DNA from: Flavobacterium psychrophilum
Lineage (GTDB): Bacteria > Bacteroidota > Bacteroidia > Flavobacteriales > Flavobacteriaceae
Length of the DNA: 6,996 nucleotides
Direction of reading: 5' to 3'
Assembly: GCA_945861915.1 (NCBI GenBank)
Contig: CAMAWK010000124.1
Coordinates: 1-6,996 of the forward strand
Both the position numbers and the translations under genes were made by a program. Position 1 is the first letter of the stretch. Every line of letters begins with the position of its first letter. The notes below the pieces were generated by a model, which worked only from the letters and a program-made list of their open reading frames with translations, had not been told where the DNA came from and searched no databases. This document shows positions 1-5,664 of this stretch, one piece after another.

Positions 1-690
1 GAAGATCGAAAAGATATTTTACATTGGTTCAAAAAAACACCCAATGCAATTTTAACTTCTGTTGGAATTTTAACTACCGGTTTTGACGAACCTACAGTAG
101 AAACTATCATTTTAAACAGAGCAACTAAATCCTTGACTTTATATTTTCAAATGATTGGTCGTGGTTCTAGGAAATTACCCAACAAAGACACTTTTACAGT
201 AATTGATTTAGGTAACAATGCTGCACGATTTGGACTTTGGAGCGAACCAGTAAATTGGCAACATATTTTTAAATCGCCTGAGTTTTATTTAGAAAACTTA
301 AGAGACGATTCAGAGATTGAAATGTATTTTAAATACACGATGCCGCCAGAATTACGCGCCAAATTTGCCAAAACCAAAATAGTCACTTTTGATGTAGACG
401 AAGAACACAAACTTGCGATTGCTCAAAACTTGCGTTCCAAAATAGTTTTAGAAAAATCGCTCGAACAACATGCCAGCATGTGTGTTGATAATACAGAAGA
501 ATTAATTGATGCCAAAGGATTATTCAAGGAATTAGATCCCGATATCGAATGTCGCATTAAACGCTATTCAAAATGCTTAAGTCAATGTAGTAAAAATTAT
601 CGCGAGTGGTTGGTAGACGACTACAAACAAAAACTGTTGTTGCTAATAGGCAAGAAGTACCGTGAAAAAATCATGAACGAAGCGGAATAG
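1..690 (+). CDS. Superfamily II DEAD/DEAH-box helicase, C-terminal part (5' end outside window)
   Basis: The reading frame is open from base 1, so this is the last 229 residues of a larger protein; the TTG at 133 lies inside a conserved helicase motif and is not the start. Visible residues 18-31 carry helicase motif V (ending TTGFDEP) and residues 50-57 carry motif VI (QMIGRGSR), with Arg54 and Arg57 as the likely arginine fingers. These belong to the second RecA-like domain of ATP-dependent SF2 helicases. The motif VI style and the following segment (IDLGNN, about residues 69-74) resemble RadD/type III restriction-like helicases rather than RNA DEAD-box proteins, which normally read HRxGRTGR here. 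The remaining C-terminal region of about 150 residues is charged and has no domain I recognise. Substrate (DNA or RNA) cannot be decided because motifs I-IV are missing. The next gene starts 76 bases downstream on the same strand. Confidence 0.85.
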   Translation, partial: EDRKDILHWFKKTPNAILTSVGILTTGFDEPTVETIILNRATKSLTLYFQMIGRGSRKLPNKDTFTVIDLGNNAARFGLWSEPVNWQHIFKSPEFYLENLRDDSEIEMYFKYTMPPELRAKFAKTKIVTFDVDEEHKLAIAQNLRSKIVLEKSLEQHASMCVDNTEELIDAKGLFKELDPDIECRIKRYSKCLSQCSKNYREWLVDDYKQKLLLLIGKKYREKIMNEAE

Positions 691-718
691 ATGGCAGATT
701 TTTGATTTTATAATGAAG

Positions 719-740
719 ATTTCAAATTGAAATTGTTTCA
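719..740. repeat. Overlapping short palindromes upstream of the DEAD-box helicase gene
   Basis: Positions 719-733 form a perfect palindrome with 7-base arms around one central base (ATTTCAA-A-TTGAAAT). The right arm is reused in a second palindrome, TGAAA-TTG-TTTCA at 728-740. The result is three alternating TTTCA/TGAAA units 8 bases apart, ending 26 bases before the helicase ATG. This could be an operator or two mutually exclusive small RNA hairpins, but chance is plausible in AT-rich DNA. No good promoter match was found in the 76-base gap; the nearest is GATTTTTG at 697-704, one mismatch from TAnnTTTG. Confidence 0.3.
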
Positions 741-766
741 TAATATCATAATTAATAGAGCAAAAA

Positions 767-2104
767 ATGTCAAATCAATTTTTAAAGTTAGGACTTCAAG
801 AATCTATCATTCAAGCATTAGATGAGTTGAAAATAGTAGAACCTACTGAAATTCAACAAAAAGTAATTCCGTTATTTTTATCGAATACAACTGATATTGT
901 TGGGTTAGCCAAAACTGGAACTGGTAAAACAGCGGCTTTTGGATTACCCTTACTTCAATTAATTGACACAAAAAACTCATCAATTCAGGCGGTTATTTTA
1001 GTTCCAACACGAGAATTAGGACACCAAATTGCAACAAATTTAGAAACATTTGCCAAATACATTCCAGAAATATCCATTGTAACCAATTGCGGCGGTATTC
1101 CAATAAAACCTCAAATAGAACAATTACTTTCTCCCACACATATTGTGGTAGCAACACCCGGAAGATTAATCGATTTATTGCAACGCAAAGCAATTAACTT
1201 AAAAGAAACTCAATTTTTAGTTCTAGACGAAGCCGATGAAATGGTGAGTATTCTCAAGGAAAGTTTAGAAGAAATTATTGCCGAAATTCCAAAAAATCAT
1301 AAAACATTTATATTTTCGGCAACTATGCCTGGAACAATCAAGCAATTGATTCAGAATTATTTAAACAAAAATGCAATTCAGGTTGAAGCCGATATGCAAA
1401 TAATAGGCAATCAAGGAATTGACCACCAATTTATCGTTGTAGATCCTATTGAAAAGTTGACTGTTTTGATGCATTTTTTAACTTCAAAAGAAGGTGAACG
1501 AGGTATTATATTTTGCAAAACCAAAGCAGCTGTTAACAAATTAGCTAAAAATCTAGCAATCAATCGGTTTTCATCAGGAGGGTTGCATGGTGGATTAACC
1601 CAAGGAATTCGGGACCGAATGATGGAACAATTTCGAGAAGGCAAAATCAATATTCTTGTAGCTACCGATTTAGCCGCAAGAGGAATTGATGTAGCCGAAA
1701 TTTCGTTTGTAGTCAATTATCATTTGCCTGATGTGTATGAAGTCTATGTGCATCGTTCTGGTAGAACTGCTAGAGCTGGAAGAAAAGGTTTTTCCTTAAC
1801 GGTTTTACAAGCTGAGGAAGTTGTTGAAATTGCTGATTTTGAAAAATCATTAGGAATTAAATTCCATGAATTTCAAAAACCAACAGCCGAAAATATCGAA
1901 GAAAATGCTGTTTTGCTATGGTCAAAACAAATTTTTAAAACGAAACCAAATCACGAAATTTCAGTAGATTTTAAAAATAAAATCAAAACTGTTTTTCATC
2001 ATTTATCTAAAGATGAATTAATTGAGAAGTTAATTGCACGTGAACTACTTCACAATAAAGCTAATTTGTCTTTGAATACAAACAAACCAAACACAAATAA
2101 TTAG
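767..2104 (+). CDS. DEAD-box ATP-dependent RNA helicase
   Basis: Complete 445-residue cytoplasmic RNA helicase that would unwind RNA duplexes or remodel RNA-protein complexes using ATP. All family motifs are present in order: Q motif with Gln30 (PTEIQ), motif I AKTGTGKT (48-55), Ia PTRELG (80-85), GG (109-110), Ib TPGR (130-133), II DEAD (154-157), III SAT (184-186), IV IIFCKT (247-252), V ATDLAARGID (299-308), VI HRSGRTARAG (329-338). Motif I has Lys where many members have Gln (AQTGTGKT). After the two RecA domains there are about 80 residues (365-445) with a helical, lysine-rich stretch and an Asn-rich tail. There is no RNA-binding DbpA or RRM domain, and no long Arg/Gly-rich tail of the RhlE type, so I give no gene symbol. 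The ATG at 767 is chosen because the Q-motif aromatic (Phe5) follows at once; it is preceded by an A-rich leader and no Shine-Dalgarno. Such helicases commonly act in ribosome assembly, mRNA decay or cold adaptation; which one applies here is unknown. Confidence 0.95.
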   Translation: MSNQFLKLGLQESIIQALDELKIVEPTEIQQKVIPLFLSNTTDIVGLAKTGTGKTAAFGLPLLQLIDTKNSSIQAVILVPTRELGHQIATNLETFAKYIPEISIVTNCGGIPIKPQIEQLLSPTHIVVATPGRLIDLLQRKAINLKETQFLVLDEADEMVSILKESLEEIIAEIPKNHKTFIFSATMPGTIKQLIQNYLNKNAIQVEADMQIIGNQGIDHQFIVVDPIEKLTVLMHFLTSKEGERGIIFCKTKAAVNKLAKNLAINRFSSGGLHGGLTQGIRDRMMEQFREGKINILVATDLAARGIDVAEISFVVNYHLPDVYEVYVHRSGRTARAGRKGFSLTVLQAEEVVEIADFEKSLGIKFHEFQKPTAENIEENAVLLWSKQIFKTKPNHEISVDFKNKIKTVFHHLSKDELIEKLIARELLHNKANLSLNTNKPNTNN

Positions 2105-2105
2105 T

Positions 2106-2140
2106 TTGATTAGCCTCTTATAAATTGATATTTATATTTG
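2106..2140 (+). promoter_or_regulatory. Candidate Bacteroidota-type promoter for the DUF294-exonuclease pair
   Basis: TATATTTG at 2133-2140 matches the Bacteroidota -7 consensus TAnnTTTG exactly. The only nearby -33 candidate is TTG at 2106-2108, leaving 24 bases between the elements, slightly more than the usual spacing. Transcription from here would give a 5' leader of about 150 bases before the ATG at 2296. That leader contains further short inverted repeats: AGTTTG/CAAACT at 2176-2181 and 2198-2203, and GTAAAAA/TTTTTAC at 2229-2235 and 2266-2272. The remaining gap sequence shows no gene. The call rests on a single motif in AT-rich DNA. Confidence 0.3.
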
Positions 2141-2154
2141 AATCATAATTTATA
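2119..2154. repeat. AT-only inverted repeat after the DEAD-box helicase gene
   Basis: TATAAATT at 2119-2126 and AATTTATA at 2147-2154 are perfect 8-base inverted arms. A further 3-base pairing (GAT 2127-2129 with ATC 2142-2144) is possible across a 2-base bulge. It starts 15 bases after the helicase stop codon, where a transcript end would be expected, but the stem has no G-C pair in the 8-base arms and no T-run follows directly, so it is a poor intrinsic terminator. The candidate -7 promoter element at 2133-2140 lies in the loop. Confidence 0.25.
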
Positions 2155-2295
2155 TTATGTAAAATAGAATTTTTTAGTTTGTACTACTGATTCACTTCAA
2201 ACTCATTCCATTTATATTTTAACAAATAGTAAAAACAAGTATTTTTCTATTGCTTTTATTCATTATTTTTACAATCCAAAATTAGGTATCCAATT

Positions 2296-4212
2296 ATGAA
2301 TTCAATTGCTGAACACATTGCCGATTTCTTAAAACAATATCCACCTTTTGATAATTTGACTTTTCAGGAATTATCGGAAATTTCTAGCAGTATTCGCGTA
2401 GTAAATATCGAAAAACACAAAACATTGTTTCAGATAAATGATGTTTTACACGATAGTTTTTATGTTGTAGCTTCTGGAGTTATAAATTTATCTGTCATAG
2501 CCGATGCCGAAGAAACTTTATTGAATAAATGTATCGTCGGTGATGTTTTTGGTTTACGTCCGTTTTTTGCCAAAAACAATTATATGATGACTGCCAAAGC
2601 CCGTGAAGAAAGTATAATTTATGCCATTCCAATTGCTACATTTCGACCTTTTGTTGCCAATAATCCTGATGTTTTAGACTTTTTACTTCAAAGTTTTGCA
2701 GCAAATACGGGCAATCCAAGCGACAAAGAAAATACTCGAGGCAAATTAATTTCAGACAATGTGTATTTTTCTGAGAAAGAATCAGGAATACATTACTTTC
2801 AGTCTTTAAGTTACAATACAACTCCAATCAAGTCAAATACAGCTGCTATTGTCCAGGATATTGCCCAACAAATGACCCATAATTTGAGTAATAGTGTCAT
2901 TATTTGCGAAAACGAGAATCCTATTGGCATTGTTACCCATTCTGATATGGCTACAAAAATTGCAACAGGTCGTTTTCCAATATCTGTTACAATTGATAAA
3001 ATTATGACTTCGCCCGTAGTGACGGTGGTTGAAAATGTTTCTCTGGCAGAAGCTCAGTTATTGATGTTAAAACACAACGTAACCCATTTATGTGTGACTC
3101 AAGACGGGACTGATAAATCAGCGGTAAAAGGAATCATTTCCGAGCATGATTTAATTGCTGCTCAAGCAAGTAATCCTGGTGTTTTGATTAAAGAAATAAA
3201 ACGCTCCCATTCTTCTAAAGATTTAAAACTCATTCGAGATAGATTGACAGATGTAATTCAAAAATCGATTTATAAAAACATTCCACTTTCTCATATCAAT
3301 AATATTGCAAGCGAAATTAATTTAGCAATTATCAAAAGAGCTGTCGAAATATCAATTTTAGATTTAGGCTCTCCTCCTGCCCGTTTTGCTTGGCTTAGCA
3401 TTGGAAGTCAAGGTAGAAAAGAACAATTATTATTGACCGATCAAGATAGTATTTTAATTTTTGAAGATGTTACTGCCGATAAATATCGAGAAGTAAAAGA
3501 CTATTTTTTAAAGTTAGGGAAAAGAACAACTTCGATTTTAGAAAAAGTAGGGTTTTCGCTTTGTCCAAACGGACAAATGGGAAGCAATATGCTTTGGTGT
3601 AAATCATTGACTGACTGGACAAAACAATATAAGGTTTGGATAAATACTCCAGGTGAAAACAGCAATAATATTAGTAGTATTTTCTTTGATTTTGAAATTG
3701 CTTTTGGCGAACAAAAAATAGAAGAAGCGATTGAAGATTTGATTTACTCCAATGTTAAAAATAACACTTTGTTTTTCGATTTTTTAGGAAATGATACCCT
3801 GCGAAATCATTCGCCACTTACATTTTTCAAAAATTTTAATATTGAAGAACAAGGAATCAACAAAGATAAATTTGATATAAAAACAAAAGCATTAATGCCT
3901 TTAATTGATGGAGCTCGTCTTTTTATTTTGAGTCAAAACATAAAAGGTGTCAACAATACTTACTTAAGATTCAAACAATTAGCTATTTCAGATCCTAAAA
4001 ACGCCGAAGTTTATTTGAATTGCGCCGAAGCATTTTTGGTTTTATCTAAATTTAGAACCATCGAAGGATTGAAAAATGACGATTCAGGGCAGTATATCAA
4101 CTTAAAAGAATTATCACGAGTAGACAAAGAAAATCTAAAAAATGCATTAGCTCCGATGCGAGAACTAGAAGAACTTATCAAAAATAAATTTCAACTGACT
4201 CAATTCTCCTAA
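2296..4212 (+). CDS. cNMP-binding-like / CBS pair / DUF294 nucleotidyltransferase-like regulatory protein
   Basis: A 638-residue, predicted soluble multidomain signalling protein. Residues about 15-135 form a cyclic-nucleotide-binding (cap_ED) beta-roll, recognisable from FYVVASGVINLS (55-66) and GDVFGLR (82-88). Residues about 178-226 and 236-288 are two CBS motifs, a module that usually binds adenine nucleotides; the second begins IMTSPVVTV. Residues about 330-470 are the DUF294 nucleotidyltransferase-like domain with the GSxGRxEx5DxD signature at 370-384; Asp382 and Asp384 are the expected metal ligands and Asp465 (FFDFE) is a candidate third acidic residue. Residues about 495-635 match the DUF294 C-terminal helical domain (LMPLIDGARLFIL, 533-545). 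The architecture is that of proteins thought to be related to GlnD-type nucleotidyltransferases, but the substrate is unknown. The phosphate-binding cassette lacks the usual Glu and Arg (Leu87 and Tyr96 instead), so binding of cAMP by the standard mode is doubtful. The stop is 3 bases before the next ATG, which strongly suggests co-translation with the exonuclease-like protein. Confidence 0.9.
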   Translation: MNSIAEHIADFLKQYPPFDNLTFQELSEISSSIRVVNIEKHKTLFQINDVLHDSFYVVASGVINLSVIADAEETLLNKCIVGDVFGLRPFFAKNNYMMTAKAREESIIYAIPIATFRPFVANNPDVLDFLLQSFAANTGNPSDKENTRGKLISDNVYFSEKESGIHYFQSLSYNTTPIKSNTAAIVQDIAQQMTHNLSNSVIICENENPIGIVTHSDMATKIATGRFPISVTIDKIMTSPVVTVVENVSLAEAQLLMLKHNVTHLCVTQDGTDKSAVKGIISEHDLIAAQASNPGVLIKEIKRSHSSKDLKLIRDRLTDVIQKSIYKNIPLSHINNIASEINLAIIKRAVEISILDLGSPPARFAWLSIGSQGRKEQLLLTDQDSILIFEDVTADKYREVKDYFLKLGKRTTSILEKVGFSLCPNGQMGSNMLWCKSLTDWTKQYKVWINTPGENSNNISSIFFDFEIAFGEQKIEEAIEDLIYSNVKNNTLFFDFLGNDTLRNHSPLTFFKNFNIEEQGINKDKFDIKTKALMPLIDGARLFILSQNIKGVNNTYLRFKQLAISDPKNAEVYLNCAEAFLVLSKFRTIEGLKNDDSGQYINLKELSRVDKENLKNALAPMRELEELIKNKFQLTQFS

Positions 4213-4215
4213 ATT

Positions 4216-4812
4216 ATGTTAGACTGGATTAAAAATCTTAACAAAGAGTACCCCGAATTTTACAAAAACTACCTATCAAAATTTGAAAAAAAATCAAATA
4301 GATTCGTGGTTTTATGTAACGAAACATCAGGGTTAAATCCGCACAAAGATGTCATTTTGTCGATGGGAGCCTTTGGAATTATTGATAATTGTATTCATAT
4401 TGGAGATAATTTTGAAGTTGTTTTATTGCAATACAAATACCTGCACGACAATAAGTTGTCGAATGAGTTTATTATCGATAGTAAATTAAAAAAATTAGGT
4501 GAACACGATGCAATAATAAATTTTATAGATTTTATAGGCAATGCGATTTTGGTTGGTCATCACATCGATTTTGATGTTGAAATGATTAATGTAGCTTTAG
4601 AAAAACTAGATTGTGGAAGATTGAAAAATGAAGCTTTAGACATTGATATTATGTACAGAAAATTACACGATATTACCAATAAAAAGTTTTCATTAGATGA
4701 ATTATCAGATATTTACAAAATCCCAAAAAGCGATAGAAACTCCTGTTCTGAAGATGCGTATAAAATTGCTTTGTTGTTCTTGAAACTCAAATCAAGATTG
4801 GGAATAAAATAA
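4216..4812 (+). CDS. DnaQ-like DEDD 3'-5' exonuclease-fold protein with altered active site
   Basis: A 198-residue protein with an RNase T/DnaQ exonuclease fold preceded by about 28 N-terminal residues (LDWIKNLNKEYPEF start). Exo I should read DxE in a VLDTETTG-like strand; here it is VLCNETSG (32-39), so the first Asp is Cys34 while Glu36 is kept. Exo II is LVGHHIDFD (112-120) with Asp120 kept. Exo III should be HxxxxDA; here it is NSCSEDA (175-181), so the general-base His is Asn175 while Asp180 is kept. The fold and length fit the family, but two of the five usual catalytic residues are missing, so nuclease activity is doubtful. The gene starts 3 bases after the stop of the DUF294 protein and has no room for its own promoter, so the two are presumably one operon and may interact. 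Proteins of these two families are known neighbours in other bacteria, often close to acetate or solute symporter and acetyl-CoA synthetase genes; no such gene is seen here. Its 3' end is 4 bases from the convergent DUF2490 gene. Confidence 0.88.
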   Translation: MLDWIKNLNKEYPEFYKNYLSKFEKKSNRFVVLCNETSGLNPHKDVILSMGAFGIIDNCIHIGDNFEVVLLQYKYLHDNKLSNEFIIDSKLKKLGEHDAIINFIDFIGNAILVGHHIDFDVEMINVALEKLDCGRLKNEALDIDIMYRKLHDITNKKFSLDELSDIYKIPKSDRNSCSEDAYKIALLFLKLKSRLGIK

Positions 4813-4836
4813 AATTCTATTCTTCACCAGAAGAGT
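4803..4836 (-). terminator. Possible intrinsic terminator of the minus-strand DUF2490 gene
   Basis: TCTTC (4821-4825) pairs with GAAGA (4830-4834) around the loop ACCA, extended by a T-G wobble and an A-T pair (4819-4820 with 4835-4836). Read on the minus strand, the hairpin is followed by a T-rich stretch (AGAATTTTATTTTATT). It overlaps the last six codons and stop of the DUF2490 gene and the tail extends into the 3' end of the convergent exonuclease-like gene. On the plus strand no T-run follows, so it would serve the minus strand only. The stem is short, so confidence is low. Confidence 0.3.
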
Positions 4837-5587
4837 GATTTCCAAAATGCATTATATTCTTTATACTAGTATTGTAATAAAAGAACAATCGAATGGTGTG
4901 ATTCGAGTCATATTGATAGCCAGAATACTTTTGTTGATAGACGTTCATATAACCAAAATCAAAACTAAGATGAGGATTTATAGTTTGTTTTATTCCAATA
5001 AAAATCCGATTTTGATCTAAGGTGTTGTAGATAATTTCCTTACCAAAATGAATCAAAATCTCGTCTGCAATCACTAAGTATGGATAACTTTTTTTCTTTG
5101 ATAAAGGAAAATTAACACTGACCAAATAGCGCAATCGATTGGTAAACCTCAATTCGTCTCGTTTTACATCATTGATAATCACTTCATGCCATCGTTGCTC
5201 GTTACGAACGCGTTGCAAAATACTAATATCTCCTACTTTTGAAAGATATTGAACTTGTTGATACAAACGATTTTCATTACTAAAAACATTCCATTCGGCT
5301 TTTGACGCCGCCAACCACATATGAGCATAACCAGTGGCGAATAAAACTTTTGAATTTGGAAAATATGCAACTCCTCCTCTCACAAAATAAAAATTATCTT
5401 GGTCTACAAAATCATTTCTACGGATATGAAAATCGGCTAATAAAGACCAATTTTCATTTAATTTGAAGTTGTTATTTAAACTTACCCAAGTTTGGATTTG
5501 ATGATTTATTTCTTTTTTAGGCAGCGTTTGACCCCACAAAAATAAAGGAAGAAATACAATTAGAAATCGGATTGAAGAATTTAACAT
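4817..5587 (-). CDS. DUF2490 family exported beta-barrel protein
   Basis: A 256-residue protein with an N-terminal signal peptide: Arg7 followed by a hydrophobic core (residues 8-18) and likely signal peptidase I cleavage near Gly19-Gln20. The mature part is rich in alternating, aromatic beta strands (WSLLADFHIRRND at 47-59, a conserved ENRLYQQVQY-type strand at 105-114, RNEQRW at 128-133, RFTNRLRYLVS at 147-157, IFIGIKQ at 195-201), which is the DUF2490 pattern. Members are predicted outer-membrane or periplasmic-facing barrels of Bacteroidota; no substrate is known. The final strand (TIRLFFYYN, 231-239) resembles the usual end of the family, but 17 extra residues follow. The start ATG is fixed by the signal peptide; no Shine-Dalgarno is visible. 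It lies 77 bases downstream of the exported amidotransferase-like gene on the same strand and may be co-transcribed with it. Confidence 0.85.
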   Translation of the reverse strand: MLNSSIRFLIVFLPLFLWGQTLPKKEINHQIQTWVSLNNNFKLNENWSLLADFHIRRNDFVDQDNFYFVRGGVAYFPNSKVLFATGYAHMWLAASKAEWNVFSNENRLYQQVQYLSKVGDISILQRVRNEQRWHEVIINDVKRDELRFTNRLRYLVSVNFPLSKKKSYPYLVIADEILIHFGKEIIYNTLDQNRIFIGIKQTINPHLSFDFGYMNVYQQKYSGYQYDSNHTIRLFFYYNTSIKNIMHFGNHSSGEE

Positions 5588-5589
5588 GA

Positions 5590-5620
5590 TGAAATTTTTA
5601 AATTAGTATTCTTAATTTCA
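5590..5620. repeat. Inverted repeat in the leader of the DUF2490 gene
   Basis: TGAAATT at 5590-5596 and AATTTCA at 5614-5620 are perfect 7-base inverted arms with a 17-base spacer, ending 2 bases upstream of the minus-strand ATG at 5587. In a transcript it would form a weak hairpin next to the start codon. The rest of the 77-base gap (5588-5664) is AT-rich with no exact TAnnTTTG promoter match; the closest on the minus strand is TAATTTG (one base short). Chance occurrence is possible. Confidence 0.25.
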
Positions 5621-5664
5621 ACAAATTACTGTCTAAAAAATCAAATGGAAAATGATAAAAATCA

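Noticed and set aside
133..135. TTG as a start codon for the first helicase gene
   Set aside because: The same frame is open to base 1 and encodes helicase motif V upstream of it, so the true start is outside the window.
691..705. ATG directly after the first helicase stop codon
   Set aside because: It runs only four codons (ATG GCA GAT TTT) before TGA; no gene.
993..1193. Minus-strand open frame of 66 codons
   Set aside because: It lies fully antisense to conserved motifs of the DEAD-box helicase and its translation resembles no known protein.
1411..1716. Minus-strand open frame of 101 codons
   Set aside because: Antisense to helicase motifs IV-V; composition is that of a shadow frame and there is no promoter or leader.
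1..2104. Two neighbouring helicases as a defence system
   Set aside because: The DEAD-box gene is an ordinary housekeeping-type RNA helicase, and no nuclease, methylase or other defence gene accompanies the pair in view.
2229..2272. GTAAAAA/TTTTTAC inverted repeat as a terminator or riboswitch
   Set aside because: Seven-base A/T-rich arms 30 bases apart are expected by chance here, and no conserved riboswitch core is visible in the leader.
2636..2827. Minus-strand open frame of 63 codons
   Set aside because: Antisense to the DUF294 protein between its cNMP-like and CBS regions; no recognisable protein features.
4835..5020. Plus-strand open frame of 61 codons after the exonuclease-like gene
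   Set aside because: Antisense to the conserved 3' part of the DUF2490 gene, with no domain or signal that supports it.
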